A stretch of 64,000 bases of DNA from Klebsiella michiganensis (GCA_000963575.1 CP011077.1:2480001-2544000), one strand, 5' to 3'; positions 54,401 to 60,928 are shown, counted from the first letter of the stretch. Notes: generated from the sequence alone by a model not told the origin. Translations and numbers: made by a program.

Positions 54401-57400
54401 AGCTTCCATCGGCGTTAACCGTTGCCAGGTAGTCTTTGCCGTTCAACGTCACGGTAACCACGCTGCCTGCGTTCAGGCCGCTGCAGGTTCCGCTGACGAC
54501 CAGATCCTGGTTATGCTCCGCCAGGTTGATAATGTCATCGCCCGAGATGGTATCGAGGCGCAGGCCCGGCAGTTGGGCATCAATGGTGATGTCATGGTCC
54601 GTGCTGCCGGTGTTGCCCCGCCCGTTGGTGACGGAGGCATGGACGGTAAGGTCGCCATCCCCCAGCGCGGTGAGCATCTCTTTGCTCAACGGCAAATTCC
54701 AGCTCAGGTCGCTCTGAACGATAACCGTATAGCTTTTACCGCCAAGAATGACCGTAACTTCATCGCCAGCCGCCGCGTTGATCACGCTCCCGGTAAGCAC
54801 TTGCCCGGCGTTAACCTCCGCGAGGTTGATGATGTTATCGCCCGCGACGGCGTTAATGGTGATGATCGGCAGAGAGCTGTCCACCAGCACGCTGTGGCTG
54901 GCAGAGTTGGCGTTGCCGCTGGCGTCCGTGACCGAAGCGCTCACGGTATAGCTGGCTTCACCCAGTTTGGCGACGTCCGGCGCCGGGATCTTCACGCTCC
55001 ACGCATTGCCGTTGACGACGGCCGCGTAGTCCACGCCGTTCAGATTGACGGTGATTTGCGTCCCGTCTGGCTGATTGCTGGTGCCGCTCACGGTGACTTC
55101 CGCGCTCTTTTCTGCCGCGTTAATCACGTCATCCTGCGCGATGGCATTGATGGTGATTTGCGGCAGCCCGGTGGCAACGTCAAATGCCAGCGAGCTGCCG
55201 CCGACGTTGCCCGCTTTGTCTGTCACCACGACCGTTGCGGTGTATTTGCCATCCGCCAGGCCGCTTATCACCTCTGCGGGCAGGCCAAGGCTCCAGTTCC
55301 CGCTGGCGTCCAGCACCGTAGAGTATTCCACTCCGTTGACGGTGATTTTCACGCTGTCGCCCACGGCGGCGCCGGTGGCTTTCCCGGACAATACCTGCGC
55401 CTGAGCGTGTTCGGAGCGGTTCACGATGTTGTCGCCGGCGAAGGTATTGATGGTCACCACCGGCGCGGTGGTATCGACCAGCATCCCGTGGCTTGTGCTG
55501 GCCGGGTTGCCCGCTACATCGCTCACGCTGGCGCTAACCGACCAGCTACCGTCAGTCAGGTTAGCCAGATCGGCAACCGGCACGGTAACGCTCCAGGTAC
55601 CGTCGGCCAGTACCAGTCCGGTATAGCTTTGATTGTTGAGGCTAACGGTGACCGTTTGCCCTGGCTGGGCGGTGCTGGTCCCGGTTATCACCAGTTCCTG
55701 TGCCGCTTCGGCATGGTTAAGAATATTGTCGGCCGTGATGCTGTTCAGCGTGATTGACGGGGGCTGGGTATCGACCAGCACTTCACGCGCGCCGCTGGCG
55801 CCATTACCGCTGACGTTGGTGACGCTGACGGAGACGTCGGCGCGGCCGTCAATCATGTCGCGCATATCCGCCGCCGGCACGGTAAAAGTCCAGTCCCCGC
55901 TCTGGTTAACGGTTGTGGTGTAGGTGTGTCCGGCAAACTTAATGACTACCGTTTGCCCGGCTTCCACGCCAAGGGTCTTCCCGCTCAGGGTCAGATCTGC
56001 GGCCTTCTCGACCGCATTCAGCACGCCGTCGCTGGTCACGCTGTTGATTGAAATAGCGACGGCGTTCAGGTCAACGTCCACCGGGCGGGTGGCCGCAACC
56101 GGGTTCCCCGACTCGTCGGCGGAGCTGGCAACCATCTCCAGCTTGCCGTTCGGCCAGCCCGCCACATCGGCCGCCGGAATACCTATTTGCCAGCTTCCCG
56201 TGGCGCTCACTGCCGCCTGATAGTCCACGCCATTAATGCGCACGGTGATAATCGTCCCGGCGCTGAGGTGCGTGCTGGTCCCCGTCACGGTTAGATCCTG
56301 ATGCTGCTCGATGGCGTTAATCACGTCATCCCCGGAGACGGTATTGATGCGTAGCCCTGGAAGCTGAGCGTTGATGTTTATGTCGCGACTGCCGGAGCCG
56401 GTATTGCCGTGGGCGTTGGTCACGGAGGCGACGATTGAGACATCGCCATCGCCCAGCGCCCGCAGGTCAGCCGCAGGCACCGTGGTGCTCCAGGTCAAAT
56501 CGCTTTGTACGGTGGCGGTATAGTTTTTACCGCCAATGTTAATGGTGACAGTATCGCCCTGATGCGCCCCGGTGACGCGCCCGCTCAGCATCTGATCGTT
56601 GGCAATTTCACTGTTATTAACGCGGTTATCGCCCGCAAAAGTGGACACAATGACGGTGGGCAGCGCCGTGTCTACCTGCAGAGTGGCCGTGGCCGTCCCC
56701 GTGTTGCCCGTGGTATCCGTACCGCTCACGCTAAGCGTGTAGGTCGTGTCGCCTAACTTAACCACGTCGCTGACCGGGACCTGCACCTGCCAGACGCCGC
56801 CCTGAACTTGCGCGGTATAATTTACGTTATTCAGCGTTACTGTGACGTGGCTGCCGTCCGGCAAATTACTGGTGCCGCTCAGGATTAAGGGCTGAGTCGC
56901 TTCAATAGCGTTCAGCACGTTGTCCTGGCTAATGGCGTTGAATGCCACGTTCGGCGGCGTGGAGCTAACGGTAATGTCGTGCGTGGTGGTGCCCGTGTTT
57001 CCGGCCACATCGGTAATGGCCACGGTAATGGTGTTCGGGCCTTCAGGCAGCGAAGAGATAACCTCTTTAGGCACGCCGACGCTCCAGCTCCCGTCCGCCT
57101 GCACGGTGGTTTGGTAGGTTTCGCTGCCAATAGAAACGGTGACTTTGTCGCCCGGAGCAGCACCCTGGCTGGTGCCGGAAATAATCTGCGCCTGCCCCTG
57201 CTCACTGACGCTGAGAATATCATCCCCGGCCACGGTGTTGACGCTGGCTTCCGGCGGCGTGGTGTCCACCAGCAGGGAAGCGTTTGTCGTCGTAGTATTG
57301 CCCGCCTTGTCGCTGACGCTGAGGTTCAACGTATAGCTGTTGTCCGCCATCGCCTGCACGTCGGCCGCCGGCACCTCCATGCTCCAGCCCCCGTCGGCAC

Positions 57401-58661
57401 CGACGGTCGCGGTATAGGTTTTGCCGTTCAGCTTGAGGGTCACCACCTGCCCGGCTTCAGCATCGGTTTTGCCGCTGACGGTGACCGCCGCGTTATGTTC
57501 CGCGGCGTTAATAATGTTGTCCCCGGCGAGGATATCCAGGGTCAGACTCGGGGCCTGGGTGTCCACCACCAGCGTTTCACTGGCAGAAATATTGTTGCCC
57601 GCCGCGTCTTTCCCGCTGACGGTTACCGTCCAGCTGCCGTCGGCCAGGCTTTTAGCATCGGCCGCCGGCACGGTTACGCTCCAGCTACCGTCGCTGCCCA
57701 CGGTAGTCGCATAGGTTTTGCCGTTCAGGGTAACGGTCAGCGCGGTGCCGCTCGCCAGCTCCGTGGCGCTGCCGCTGATGACAAAATCATTCGCCTGCTC
57801 CGCCGCGTTGAGCGTATTGTCGCCCGCCGTCGTCGCGGCGGTCAGTGAAGCCTGAGCGGTGACGACATTGAGGGTTATCTCCCCGGCAGAGGTGATTTTA
57901 TTGCCGTCAATTTGCACCACGCTGTAGGTGTGCGTCCCGTCCGGCTGCTCGCTCAGCAGAACCTTCCAGTTGCCGTTGCTGTCGACCATCGTGCTGGCAA
58001 TGGTATTGCCGTTGGCGTCTTTAACCTGGATAGTGGCGCCCGGCTGCCCGGAGCCGCTGAAGGTTGGCGTTGAATCATCGGTAACCGCGTTGCTGCTCAG
58101 CAGACCTTGGCTGTCACCTTTGTTGTCGGTGACCATAAAGGTCGGGCGGGCGCTTTCCACCGGTTTGGTGTTGTCGATGACTTCAGTGTGTGACTTGTCG
58201 CCGCCGTGTGCCAGCAGCGCGCCAATGCCCACCCCGCCCGCTACGGCACCGGCAACCCAGCCCCACGGCATGTCGCCGAGCAGGGAGCCATCCATGAACG
58301 GTTCAATGGACTCAATCGGCACCGCGATAGCGGTTAATTCAGTGCCCTGTGTCCCGACGGCCGCGCCCGCTTCGTCAAAAGTGATATGAGTAAGTGCTTT
58401 ACCGTCATCAAACACCAGCTCAGAGTGGTGTCCCGGCCGCCCTTCTTCCTCCATGAAATAACCGTTGCAGCGAATAACGCTGCCGTCTTTCATGTACACC
58501 AGCAGATCGTTGCCCTGACGCACGTAATGCGCCACGTCTTTGGCGCTGCCGTGAATCTGAATAACGGAAGGGGAAGAGAGCGCCACAGAGAGATTCCCGT
58601 CGCCGGTTACCAGGGTTTTCTCTGCATCTTTACGGGAAATAACTTCCAGAATCTTATTCAT
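42420..58661 (-). CDS. Giant BapA-like biofilm adhesin, type I secreted (5,413 residues)
   Basis: The protein starts at ATG 58661 (AAGGAG seven bases upstream; an open extension to 58745 is rejected) and has no Sec signal. Residues 1-155 resemble the BapA prefix domain and end in a Gly/Ala-rich hydrophobic segment at 132-152. Residues 272-3964 hold 37 Ig-like repeats of about 100 residues with the start pattern AGD-x-x-x-N-x-x-E. From 3965, five repeats of a second Ig class (TDTGLS-x-x-DFIT) and two relatives follow. Residues about 4,700-5,050 have Asp-rich FG-GAP/VCBS-like calcium motifs (DFDGDGYMDLYMG). The C-terminal 250 residues carry RTX-like NTFEGGGGNDTF and a VCA0849-type secretion signal. 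It should form a long calcium-stiffened fibre for adhesion and biofilm. Salmonella BapA is about 3,800 residues. Confidence 0.95.
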   Translation of the reverse strand: MNKILEVISRKDAEKTLVTGDGNLSVALSSPSVIQIHGSAKDVAHYVRQGNDLLVYMKDGSVIRCNGYFMEEEGRPGHHSELVFDDGKALTHITFDEAGAAVGTQGTELTAIAVPIESIEPFMDGSLLGDMPWGWVAGAVAGGVGIGALLAHGGDKSHTEVIDNTKPVESARPTFMVTDNKGDSQGLLSSNAVTDDSTPTFSGSGQPGATIQVKDANGNTIASTMVDSNGNWKVLLSEQPDGTHTYSVVQIDGNKITSAGEITLNVVTAQASLTAATTAGDNTLNAAEQANDFVISGSATELASGTALTVTLNGKTYATTVGSDGSWSVTVPAADAKSLADGSWTVTVSGKDAAGNNISASETLVVDTQAPSLTLDILAGDNIINAAEHNAAVTVSGKTDAEAGQVVTLKLNGKTYTATVGADGGWSMEVPAADVQAMADNSYTLNLSVSDKAGNTTTTNASLLVDTTPPEASVNTVAGDDILSVSEQGQAQIISGTSQGAAPGDKVTVSIGSETYQTTVQADGSWSVGVPKEVISSLPEGPNTITVAITDVAGNTGTTTHDITVSSTPPNVAFNAISQDNVLNAIEATQPLILSGTSNLPDGSHVTVTLNNVNYTAQVQGGVWQVQVPVSDVVKLGDTTYTLSVSGTDTTGNTGTATATLQVDTALPTVIVSTFAGDNRVNNSEIANDQMLSGRVTGAHQGDTVTINIGGKNYTATVQSDLTWSTTVPAADLRALGDGDVSIVASVTNAHGNTGSGSRDININAQLPGLRINTVSGDDVINAIEQHQDLTVTGTSTHLSAGTIITVRINGVDYQAAVSATGSWQIGIPAADVAGWPNGKLEMVASSADESGNPVAATRPVDVDLNAVAISINSVTSDGVLNAVEKAADLTLSGKTLGVEAGQTVVIKFAGHTYTTTVNQSGDWTFTVPAADMRDMIDGRADVSVSVTNVSGNGASGAREVLVDTQPPSITLNSITADNILNHAEAAQELVITGTSTAQPGQTVTVSLNNQSYTGLVLADGTWSVTVPVADLANLTDGSWSVSASVSDVAGNPASTSHGMLVDTTAPVVTINTFAGDNIVNRSEHAQAQVLSGKATGAAVGDSVKITVNGVEYSTVLDASGNWSLGLPAEVISGLADGKYTATVVVTDKAGNVGGSSLAFDVATGLPQITINAIAQDDVINAAEKSAEVTVSGTSNQPDGTQITVNLNGVDYAAVVNGNAWSVKIPAPDVAKLGEASYTVSASVTDASGNANSASHSVLVDSSLPIITINAVAGDNIINLAEVNAGQVLTGSVINAAAGDEVTVILGGKSYTVIVQSDLSWNLPLSKEMLTALGDGDLTVHASVTNGRGNTGSTDHDITIDAQLPGLRLDTISGDDIINLAEHNQDLVVSGTCSGLNAGSVVTVTLNGKDYLATVNADGSWSAAVPAADVSTWPDGVLTVTAKAQDGAQNPIGIDGIVDVDLAPVSISVNSVTADNVLNAAEKGVDLVLSGLTTNVEPGQTVTITFAGHRYTTSVNNDGSWSYTVPAADMARLKDGDAQVTVSVSNANGNPATSTQEYSVDASAPTLIIDPLSGDNLLNAAEAKQPLIVSGSSSAEPGQEVTVTLNNVNYTATVGADGRWSVSVPASDLAALKDGTLTVSASVADKAGNPANADRGMRVDITEPKLSIDPVAGDDIINASEHSQAHTVGGTSTGAAAGDVVTVVVTNGQGTSFTFTTTLDGNGNWNVGIPASVINGLADGSYTITASVTDAAGNSGSADRALTVNTALPVISLATIAGDDVINATEKGQDLVLSGTSNQPAGTLITVTLNGINYQAVAGTDGSWSTTVPASAVSKLGEANYTVTAAVTDAHGNSSSDSHNVQVDSALPTVIVNSVTSDNILNITEIAGGQTLSGTVTGAVKGDVVTINLGGKLYQATVQDDLSWSLPVSKEILTALGNGELTITASVTNGHGNTGSGSRDIVIDANLPGLRVDTVAGDDVINAIEHTQNLIINGTSSGLGAGSAVTVTINGKDYAATVRADGSWQAAVPGEDVARWAEGAVTIEVKGSSGAGNDVAIQHQVTVDLTEVVISINAVTGDNVLNAAEKGANLELSGMTQNVEPGQTVNITFAGHTYTATVQADGSWKYTVPAADMVNLKEGDTAVQVSVTNKNGNSTDAAQNVSVDTLAPALTVDPVSQDNLLNAAEAKQDLVISGTSTAEAGQTVTVRLNGESYQATVKADGSWSLTVPAADVGKLTDGNITVTASVEDQAGNPGSASRDVLVDVTVPKVTIGTMATDDVINQTEHGQALVISGTSTGAQAGDIVTVTLGNKQYTGVVDTNGNWSVGVPRADVSALGDNTYTVTASITDKAGNTGDTSHTVTVDTVAPTLSIDTIAGDNILNADEKTGDVVISGTSTGLAAGTSVTVNLNGKNYAATVGADGKWTTTVPAGDVGKLGEAFYEVSVSASNGVGNAGSQSSTLEVASTLPGVIINAVAIDDIINAAELATGQTISGRVTGVQAGADVTINIGGVNYTAKVQSDLTWSLTLGQDVLTALGDGSLKINASVTDGAGNTGTGSRDVTIDAALPGIRVNTIAGDDVINAIEHGLNLVINGTSSGLSEGSTVTVTINGKDYAATVRADGSWQTVVPGNEVSQWQAGDITVSAGGTSSSGNPVTIDHTVNVDLSAVAITIGQIAGDDVLNAAEKGADLLLSGMTQNVEAGQTISITFAGHTYTTQVASDGSWKFTVPANDMKGLKDGDTSVEVSVVNVTGNGASAGREISVDTAAPTLQINTIAGDDVLNAAEAGQPLVITGTSNAEPGQTVTVTLNNETYTGIVQANGTWSITVPADKASALGDGVYTVDASVSDAAGNGSSASHNLSVDVTVPSISFGVVAGDDVINLAEHGQAQIISGSSSGAAAGDKITVTIGANSWTTTVDAAGNWSIGVPASVVSQLADGKVTINASLTDSAGNTGSGSHEVTVNTGLPSVNFNAISGDNVLNAIEKGEVLTLSGTSANLAPGTAVIVTLNGKNYTATTDASGNWRVDVQPGDLAGLGEANYTLTATATSSIGNSAGASASLLVDTAAPGITINPVTADNVLNAAEIAAGQTLSGKVSNAAAGDAVTINLGGKTYTATVQSDLSWSLDLPADVLTALGNGKLTVTASVTNGHGNSGTADREFTVDASLPGIRINTVAGDDVVNAIEHNQNLIISGSASGMSEGSTVTVTINGKSYLATVSASGTWSAAVPAGDVSLWAAGNLTVTAAGSSSAGNPISIDRSVNVDLSPVAVSVENITADNVLNAAEKGADLVLSGKTQNVEAGQTVTITFGGRTYTAQVESDGSWHYTVPASDIAGLKDGDASVKVSVTNVNGNGASAEREFSVDATAPGLTINPIATDNVINAAEAGAGVTVTGTSNAQAGQTVTLTLDGKTYTGVVKADGTWSITLDSTALGALADNQYVIKVDVSDAAGNKTTGSQNMTLDTTAPTVSFNAVAGDDIINLEEHAQAQIISGSSTGAAAGNKIIITLDGVQYVTQVDAKGNWSVGVPASAVSALKNGTATITATLTDSAGNEGANSHTVEVNAARIGLTIDTISHDDVINAAEARQDLTIGGSSTELAVGTQVTVTLNGIQYTTTIQPGGGWSVTVPANQVQNLAHGSGYTVMASATDSANNATSATHNISVDTVAPIVTIADISGDNAINAAEQQQPLTIRGTSSAEAGQKVTVKLGSESYEATVQADGSWSITVAAEDLAKLADGEFSVHAAVNDKAGNPGSADRTLTVDTTAPTITFDKVAGDDIINSAEQQAGQAISGTTNAQPGQTITVTFNNHTYQAVVSDTGTWSVTVPAQDFLGAADGSYQISASVSDKAGNSSSADKQVTLSGEVPTISINTFAGDDIVSAAEHGTPLVLSGVTNAPAGQTVTITLNGQKYTTTVNGDGTWSYTLGSSAVSALADGDAYVIHASVSNSIGNSAGVDRTITVDTTPPQMTITIDSLQNDTGLSASDFITADNKVVVKGSLSGALGNNEKAQISLDGGKTWTDLVVTGTSWAYADGPLPDGTVTYHVRVVDNAGNVGSTATKNVTVDTVAPDAGTTITVEAISRDTGLDAHDFITSDNTLTLSGKLGAPLAAGEHAQISIDGGKTWVDVSVSGTSWSYVDGRQLADGDHLYQLRVVDDAGNIGSTASQLVTVDTVAPDASKTVTIDSISTDTGLSNTDFVTSDTSLTVHGSLGAPLLAGEYVQISLDGGTVWQTVVTIGSTWYFNDGRTLSDGTYQYLVRVVDDAGNVGQSASKNVTVDTTPPDASVTVTVDSITTDSGFSNSDFITNDNTLTLNGSLGAPLGSNEFVQISIDGGASWFYATSVNGTRWSYTDGRQLADGDHTWQVRVVDLAGNVGATTSQTVTVDTVAPAYGITIDGISDDTGQSASDFITMDTTLTLNGTLGHALASDERVQISLDGGRNWVDAVVNGTAWHYVDGRTLADGDYVYQVRIIDQAGNVGSTANQVVTVDTVAPDTVGSIVSYTDNNGERTGNFDSSYSTDDTSPVLNGTLNQALADGEIAQIFRDGVLVGNVTITGGTRWTFADSGLLDGSYHYVLRVTDKAGNYTESNDFGLTVDTSVPTTKALVNGLNTTDTTPIITGSVDANLVHGEFVVVTVNGKTYTSDRGGAVVVDPASNTWYLQIPDADVLSLKSYDVTAQVKSSAGNGNSVDVTHGTVVVGAEASMTPAWAFTSATNAIAASFMLDANGMWTFASNQQFATANDRNSYSVSGNFSMTGSYTTGAYADINRDGHADMLVESTNYSYITQLMNNGDGTYTSTSPGSSATVGALLWYGAVVSIDFQGDGYVDFVMGDAGGPDSSTFVNNNAGKLTGTSGGGTYTNFVSGSKVGNYNSVIETSGVDLNNDGMVDIAQHTTNGGNIYALSTMFNKGDGTFTWSQNFINTMYSATGSAAANNAVSMTWADFDGDGYMDLYMGMSRAGTGGLLMMNDGKGNLLTGTAVGSEKYNGTVSVAVDWNMDGRMDIIKLANTGQSYMYTNDGLKGVASFTSSKFGSATTSQVSGAALVDYDWDGAQDLLIFRQNGSVTLERNTNAVAPGTAIHLKIVDSQGINVFFGNTVKLYNAAGELVASQVINAQSGIGINDASALVSFYGLNPNETYHAELVRAINGVSSNTTWNGLTAGDGRESYALTADAATGVHAGTLTGTGYNDTFIAEQGTYVYNGGGGWETSSDHQTWSATGGMDVVDFRNSTVGVTVDLGKTGAQNTGFNTATFSNIEGIVGSSHDDVITGNSGNNTFEGGGGNDTFNIGSGGHDTLLYKLLNGSDATGGNGHDVVNGFSVGTWEGTADSDRIDLRELLQGSGYAGDASAHYVNGVAQLGAGAGNIGDYIKVVQNGSSTEIQIDRDGKGGAFDPTTVITLNGVQTDLATLLANHQLVVI
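44570..46769 (-). repeat. Second class of Ig-like repeats in the adhesin
   Basis: From residue 3965, five domains of about 103 residues start with a pattern like TIDSISTDTGLSNTDFVTSD and end with VRVVDDAGNVGSTAS-type motifs. They are followed by two more divergent domains. They differ from the first class in lacking the AGD-N-E start and in carrying an ISLDGGKTW-type strand. The left boundary is approximate. Confidence 0.75.
46770..57848 (-). repeat. Array of 37 Ig-like domain repeats in the adhesin
   Basis: By counting the recurring AGDDVINAAE-type start I find 37 domains spanning residues 272-3964, a mean of 99.8 residues (about 299 bp). Domains share T-x-x-V-N-G-x-x-Y, G-x-W-x-x-x-V-P and D-x-x-GN motifs but differ enough that the DNA is not a simple identical tandem repeat. 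Confidence 0.88.
47664..56657 (-). repeat. Five-copy higher-order repeat of a six-domain block (about 1.8 kb each)
   Basis: Domains 5-34 of the array fall into six sequence classes that recur in the same order five times. The class with FAGHTYT or a close variant, for example, starts its taggt-type codon block at 55921, 54130, 52321, 50524 and 48727, giving steps of 1,791, 1,809, 1,797 and 1,797 bp. The whole block is 8,994 bp, or 2,998 residues. Confidence 0.85.
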
Positions 58662-58799
58662 AGCACTTCTCCTTAAATATGCCGGAACGAGGCATATGTT
58701 CTTAATTCTTTTGATGTGGACATCCCTGAGAAATCCAGTTCTCATTTCACATCAGCTTATTTTCAGGCGAATGTGGTTAACCCACTGCCCTGGCTCTCT

Positions 58800-60149
58800 T
58801 TATTTCAGATCGGGTAATTTCGACGCGGCATTTTTTTCTACTCCTGTCAGGGGTAATAAATTATCCACGGCAGCAGCGTAAATTACCGCGGCCTGCCAGC
58901 CGTCAAAATCAGCATTAATTTGTGCATAGGCGGCCTGAAAAACATCCTGCTCTATGCTTAATAAATCATTCAGGCTACGCTTGCTGAGCTTATATTCATT
59001 TTTATAAACTTCGCGCGCGCGCCGGGCATTCTCTAGCTGCAGCGCCCCTGCCGTTTCACGCCCCCTGGCCCCGTTCCAGTCGGCCATCGCCACCGATGCC
59101 TTCTGTAGCACGTCGAATTTGGCCTGTTCAACCTGAGAGGCCGCAATACGCCTTGCGCCCTGAGCCTGCTCGACCTGGGCGGAAACCGCGCCGCCCTGAT
59201 AGATAGGCGCGTCCACGTTAAGCTGAATCTGGTCGTCCCAGTACGCGCTGTTGTTGGACTGGTAGCGCGTACGCCCGCCCCGCAGGCTTAGCGTCGGCCA
59301 GTGGCCTGATTTTGCTTTGTCTACGGCATACCCCGAGGATTCACGCATAGCTTCAGCAGCCAGCACGCTGGGGATCAGCGAGTAGTCAATGTTGTCGAGC
59401 GGCTCCTGCTCTAGCGCCAGGCGGACGGGCATAGCCTGATAGTTCGCGGCGCTTACGCCGGTTAACACCGCCAGCCTGGCCTTTGCACTCTGCCGCGCGG
59501 CCCGGTACTGCTCCAGCGTCGATCGCATCCCGGCGATGCGCGTCTGGGTTTGCAGCACGTCAGAACTTGAATTCAACCCGGCATCAGCGCGCAGCTTTGC
59601 CATGGCGTTAACGTTTTGCAGCGCCGCAATGCTCTCCTCCGTCGCCTCGACCAGCGCTTCATTACGCTTCAGGTCGACATACGCCTGGGCGGTTTTTTCC
59701 GCCACGCCGGTTAGCGTCGCCATCAGCTGATAGCGGTAACTTTCGCGCTGGCTTTGCTGCTGACTGATGTTGCTGTTGGTTTTACCAAAGTCGTACACCA
59801 GTTGAGTCAAACTCAGCCCGTAGGCCGCCGAGTTCTTGAGCGAGCCGCTGGAGTCCGTGGTACGTGAATGACCGGTACTCCCGTTGAGGGAAATTTGCGG
59901 CATCCAGGCACTTCGGGCTTGATCAATCTGCGCCTGACCAATGCCGAACTGTGCCGCCTGCTGAGAGACGGACGGGTCGCGGTCGAGCGCGAACAGAATA
60001 CTTTCACCCAGCGTCAGGGTTGACGTCTGCGCGATACCGGGTGCCGCGGCCCAGCCCGGCGCCGGTGCGGCCTTCACCTGCATGCCGCTGCCGAGGCAAA
60101 TAACGGCAAGTATCATGGCTGGCAGGAAATAAGACTCAAGCATAAACAA
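58800..60149 (-). CDS. TolC-like outer-membrane channel of the type I secretion system
   Basis: This 449-residue protein has a signal peptide (cleavage near residue 28, VKA) and two outer-membrane efflux protein repeats: about residues 45-240 (SLTQLVYDFGKTNSNI) and 260-440 (NVDAPIYQGGAVSAQVEQAQ). The matching long helices make the periplasmic tunnel. This is the LapE/BapB/AggA-type partner of HlyD and LapB-type proteins. It is the first gene of the leftward secretion operon and lies 138 bp before the adhesin, whereas in Salmonella the equivalent follows bapA. Start codons at 60149 and 60143 are both possible. Confidence 0.92.
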   Translation of the reverse strand: MFMLESYFLPAMILAVICLGSGMQVKAAPAPGWAAAPGIAQTSTLTLGESILFALDRDPSVSQQAAQFGIGQAQIDQARSAWMPQISLNGSTGHSRTTDSSGSLKNSAAYGLSLTQLVYDFGKTNSNISQQQSQRESYRYQLMATLTGVAEKTAQAYVDLKRNEALVEATEESIAALQNVNAMAKLRADAGLNSSSDVLQTQTRIAGMRSTLEQYRAARQSAKARLAVLTGVSAANYQAMPVRLALEQEPLDNIDYSLIPSVLAAEAMRESSGYAVDKAKSGHWPTLSLRGGRTRYQSNNSAYWDDQIQLNVDAPIYQGGAVSAQVEQAQGARRIAASQVEQAKFDVLQKASVAMADWNGARGRETAGALQLENARRAREVYKNEYKLSKRSLNDLLSIEQDVFQAAYAQINADFDGWQAAVIYAAAVDNLLPLTGVEKNAASKLPDLK

Positions 60150-60830
60150 CGATATCCTTAGCCAGGGTAATAATCCGGATGATGTTGTGCCGTCCTGTAT
60201 TGGAAATAAACAGGCACGGCGCGGTAAGTTATTTCTTTTAAATGGCTGTAATATTTAAATTAAAATACCCACAGCATGGATTTCCATTAATTTCATGGAA
60301 CAATGCGTTCTGACTAAAAAGAGATAGAAAACTATCCGTCGCTTTCGTTTCTTCTTAAAAATGAAAGTCATAATTCCGCCACCTCTTAATATAAAGGCGA
60401 CACGCAATATGACTTATTTAAACCGGGGGATCAAACCAGTCACATCCTTTTCCCGAAATGTTTGTAAGAAAAATCCTACCAAAGAAAATTTAACCTCACC
60501 AATCATTTGTTGTTAATGATATGTTGCTCAAAAGAAAAGAAATGGGGTATGGCAATCAATAACCCCCAAGAATGAATACATATACACAAATAGCTAACAG
60601 TTATAATTCATAAGGTTATAGAATGGATTTTGATGTAAATCAATTTTACATTTCGGGTAAATATGCCGATAAATATGGGCTGCTCATTTTTGGTTGCTTT
60701 TCCATAAATGTTACATTGCCGTAAGTTTTGCGCAAAATAAGGCCGTATAGACGGATATTTTCCTCATGGAATAGTCACTTAACGTAAGCGTTTCATGACT
60801 AAAATAGCGTGTTCTTGACAAAAAAATGCA
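60150..60830. other. Long AT-rich control region upstream of the secretion operon
   Basis: This stretch of about 680 bp has no supportable gene. It contains an imperfect hairpin just before the TolC-like gene (GCCGTCCTGT at 60189-60198 with its near-complement at 60210-60220), a perfect FNR consensus at 60630-60643 and a 7-bp dyad overlapping it. The size and AT content fit a heavily regulated biofilm promoter. Confidence 0.65.
60630..60643. promoter_or_regulatory. Perfect FNR consensus box upstream of the adhesin operon
   Basis: TTGAT-GTAA-ATCAA matches the FNR consensus TTGAT-N4-ATCAA at ten of ten positions. It is about 480 bp upstream of the TolC-like start and overlaps a second dyad, ATGTAAA-N5-TTTACAT, at 60633-60651. 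FNR control is inferred. Confidence 0.6.
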
Positions 60831-60857
60831 AAAAAAAAGACCGGGAAAACCCGGTCT
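60831..60857 (-). terminator. Rho-independent terminator downstream of feaB
   Basis: AGACCGGG (60838-60845) pairs with CCCGGTCT (60850-60857) around AAAA, and on the minus strand eight T follow directly. It lies 133 bp beyond the feaB stop and insulates feaB from the secretion operon. Confidence 0.88.
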
Positions 60858-60910
60858 GAAGGTAGCAACATTTATTATCAAGCTTAATGGTCAAGATCGG
60901 ACAAACGATC

Positions 60911-60928
60911 TCCCCTCGCGGGAGGGGA
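60911..60928. repeat. Small REP-like palindrome in the feaB 3' region
   Basis: TCCCCTC-GCGG-GAGGGGA forms a perfect 7-bp stem with a four-base loop. It lies between feaB and its terminator and shares the CCCTC/GAGGG character of the other intergenic repeats. Confidence 0.5.

Noticed and set aside
42741..55757. Very long plus-strand open frames (445, 592 and 480 codons) opposite the adhesin gene
   Set aside because: They lie entirely antisense to the adhesin repeats. Their translations are rich in Arg, His, Gly and Val as expected from reading GC-rich repeats on the other strand, and they match no family I know.
42420..57848. CRISPR-like or identical tandem repeat DNA in the adhesin region
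   Set aside because: The periodicity of about 300 bp and 1.8 kb is fully explained by a single open frame of Ig-like domains. There are no short identical repeats separated by unique spacers.
58200..58400. LapG-type protease cleavage site in the adhesin N-terminal region
   Set aside because: A di-alanine occurs in AGAAVG near residue 100, but it does not fit the T/A/P-A-A-G/V pattern and no LapD or LapG gene is in the window, so I do not claim periplasmic proteolytic release.
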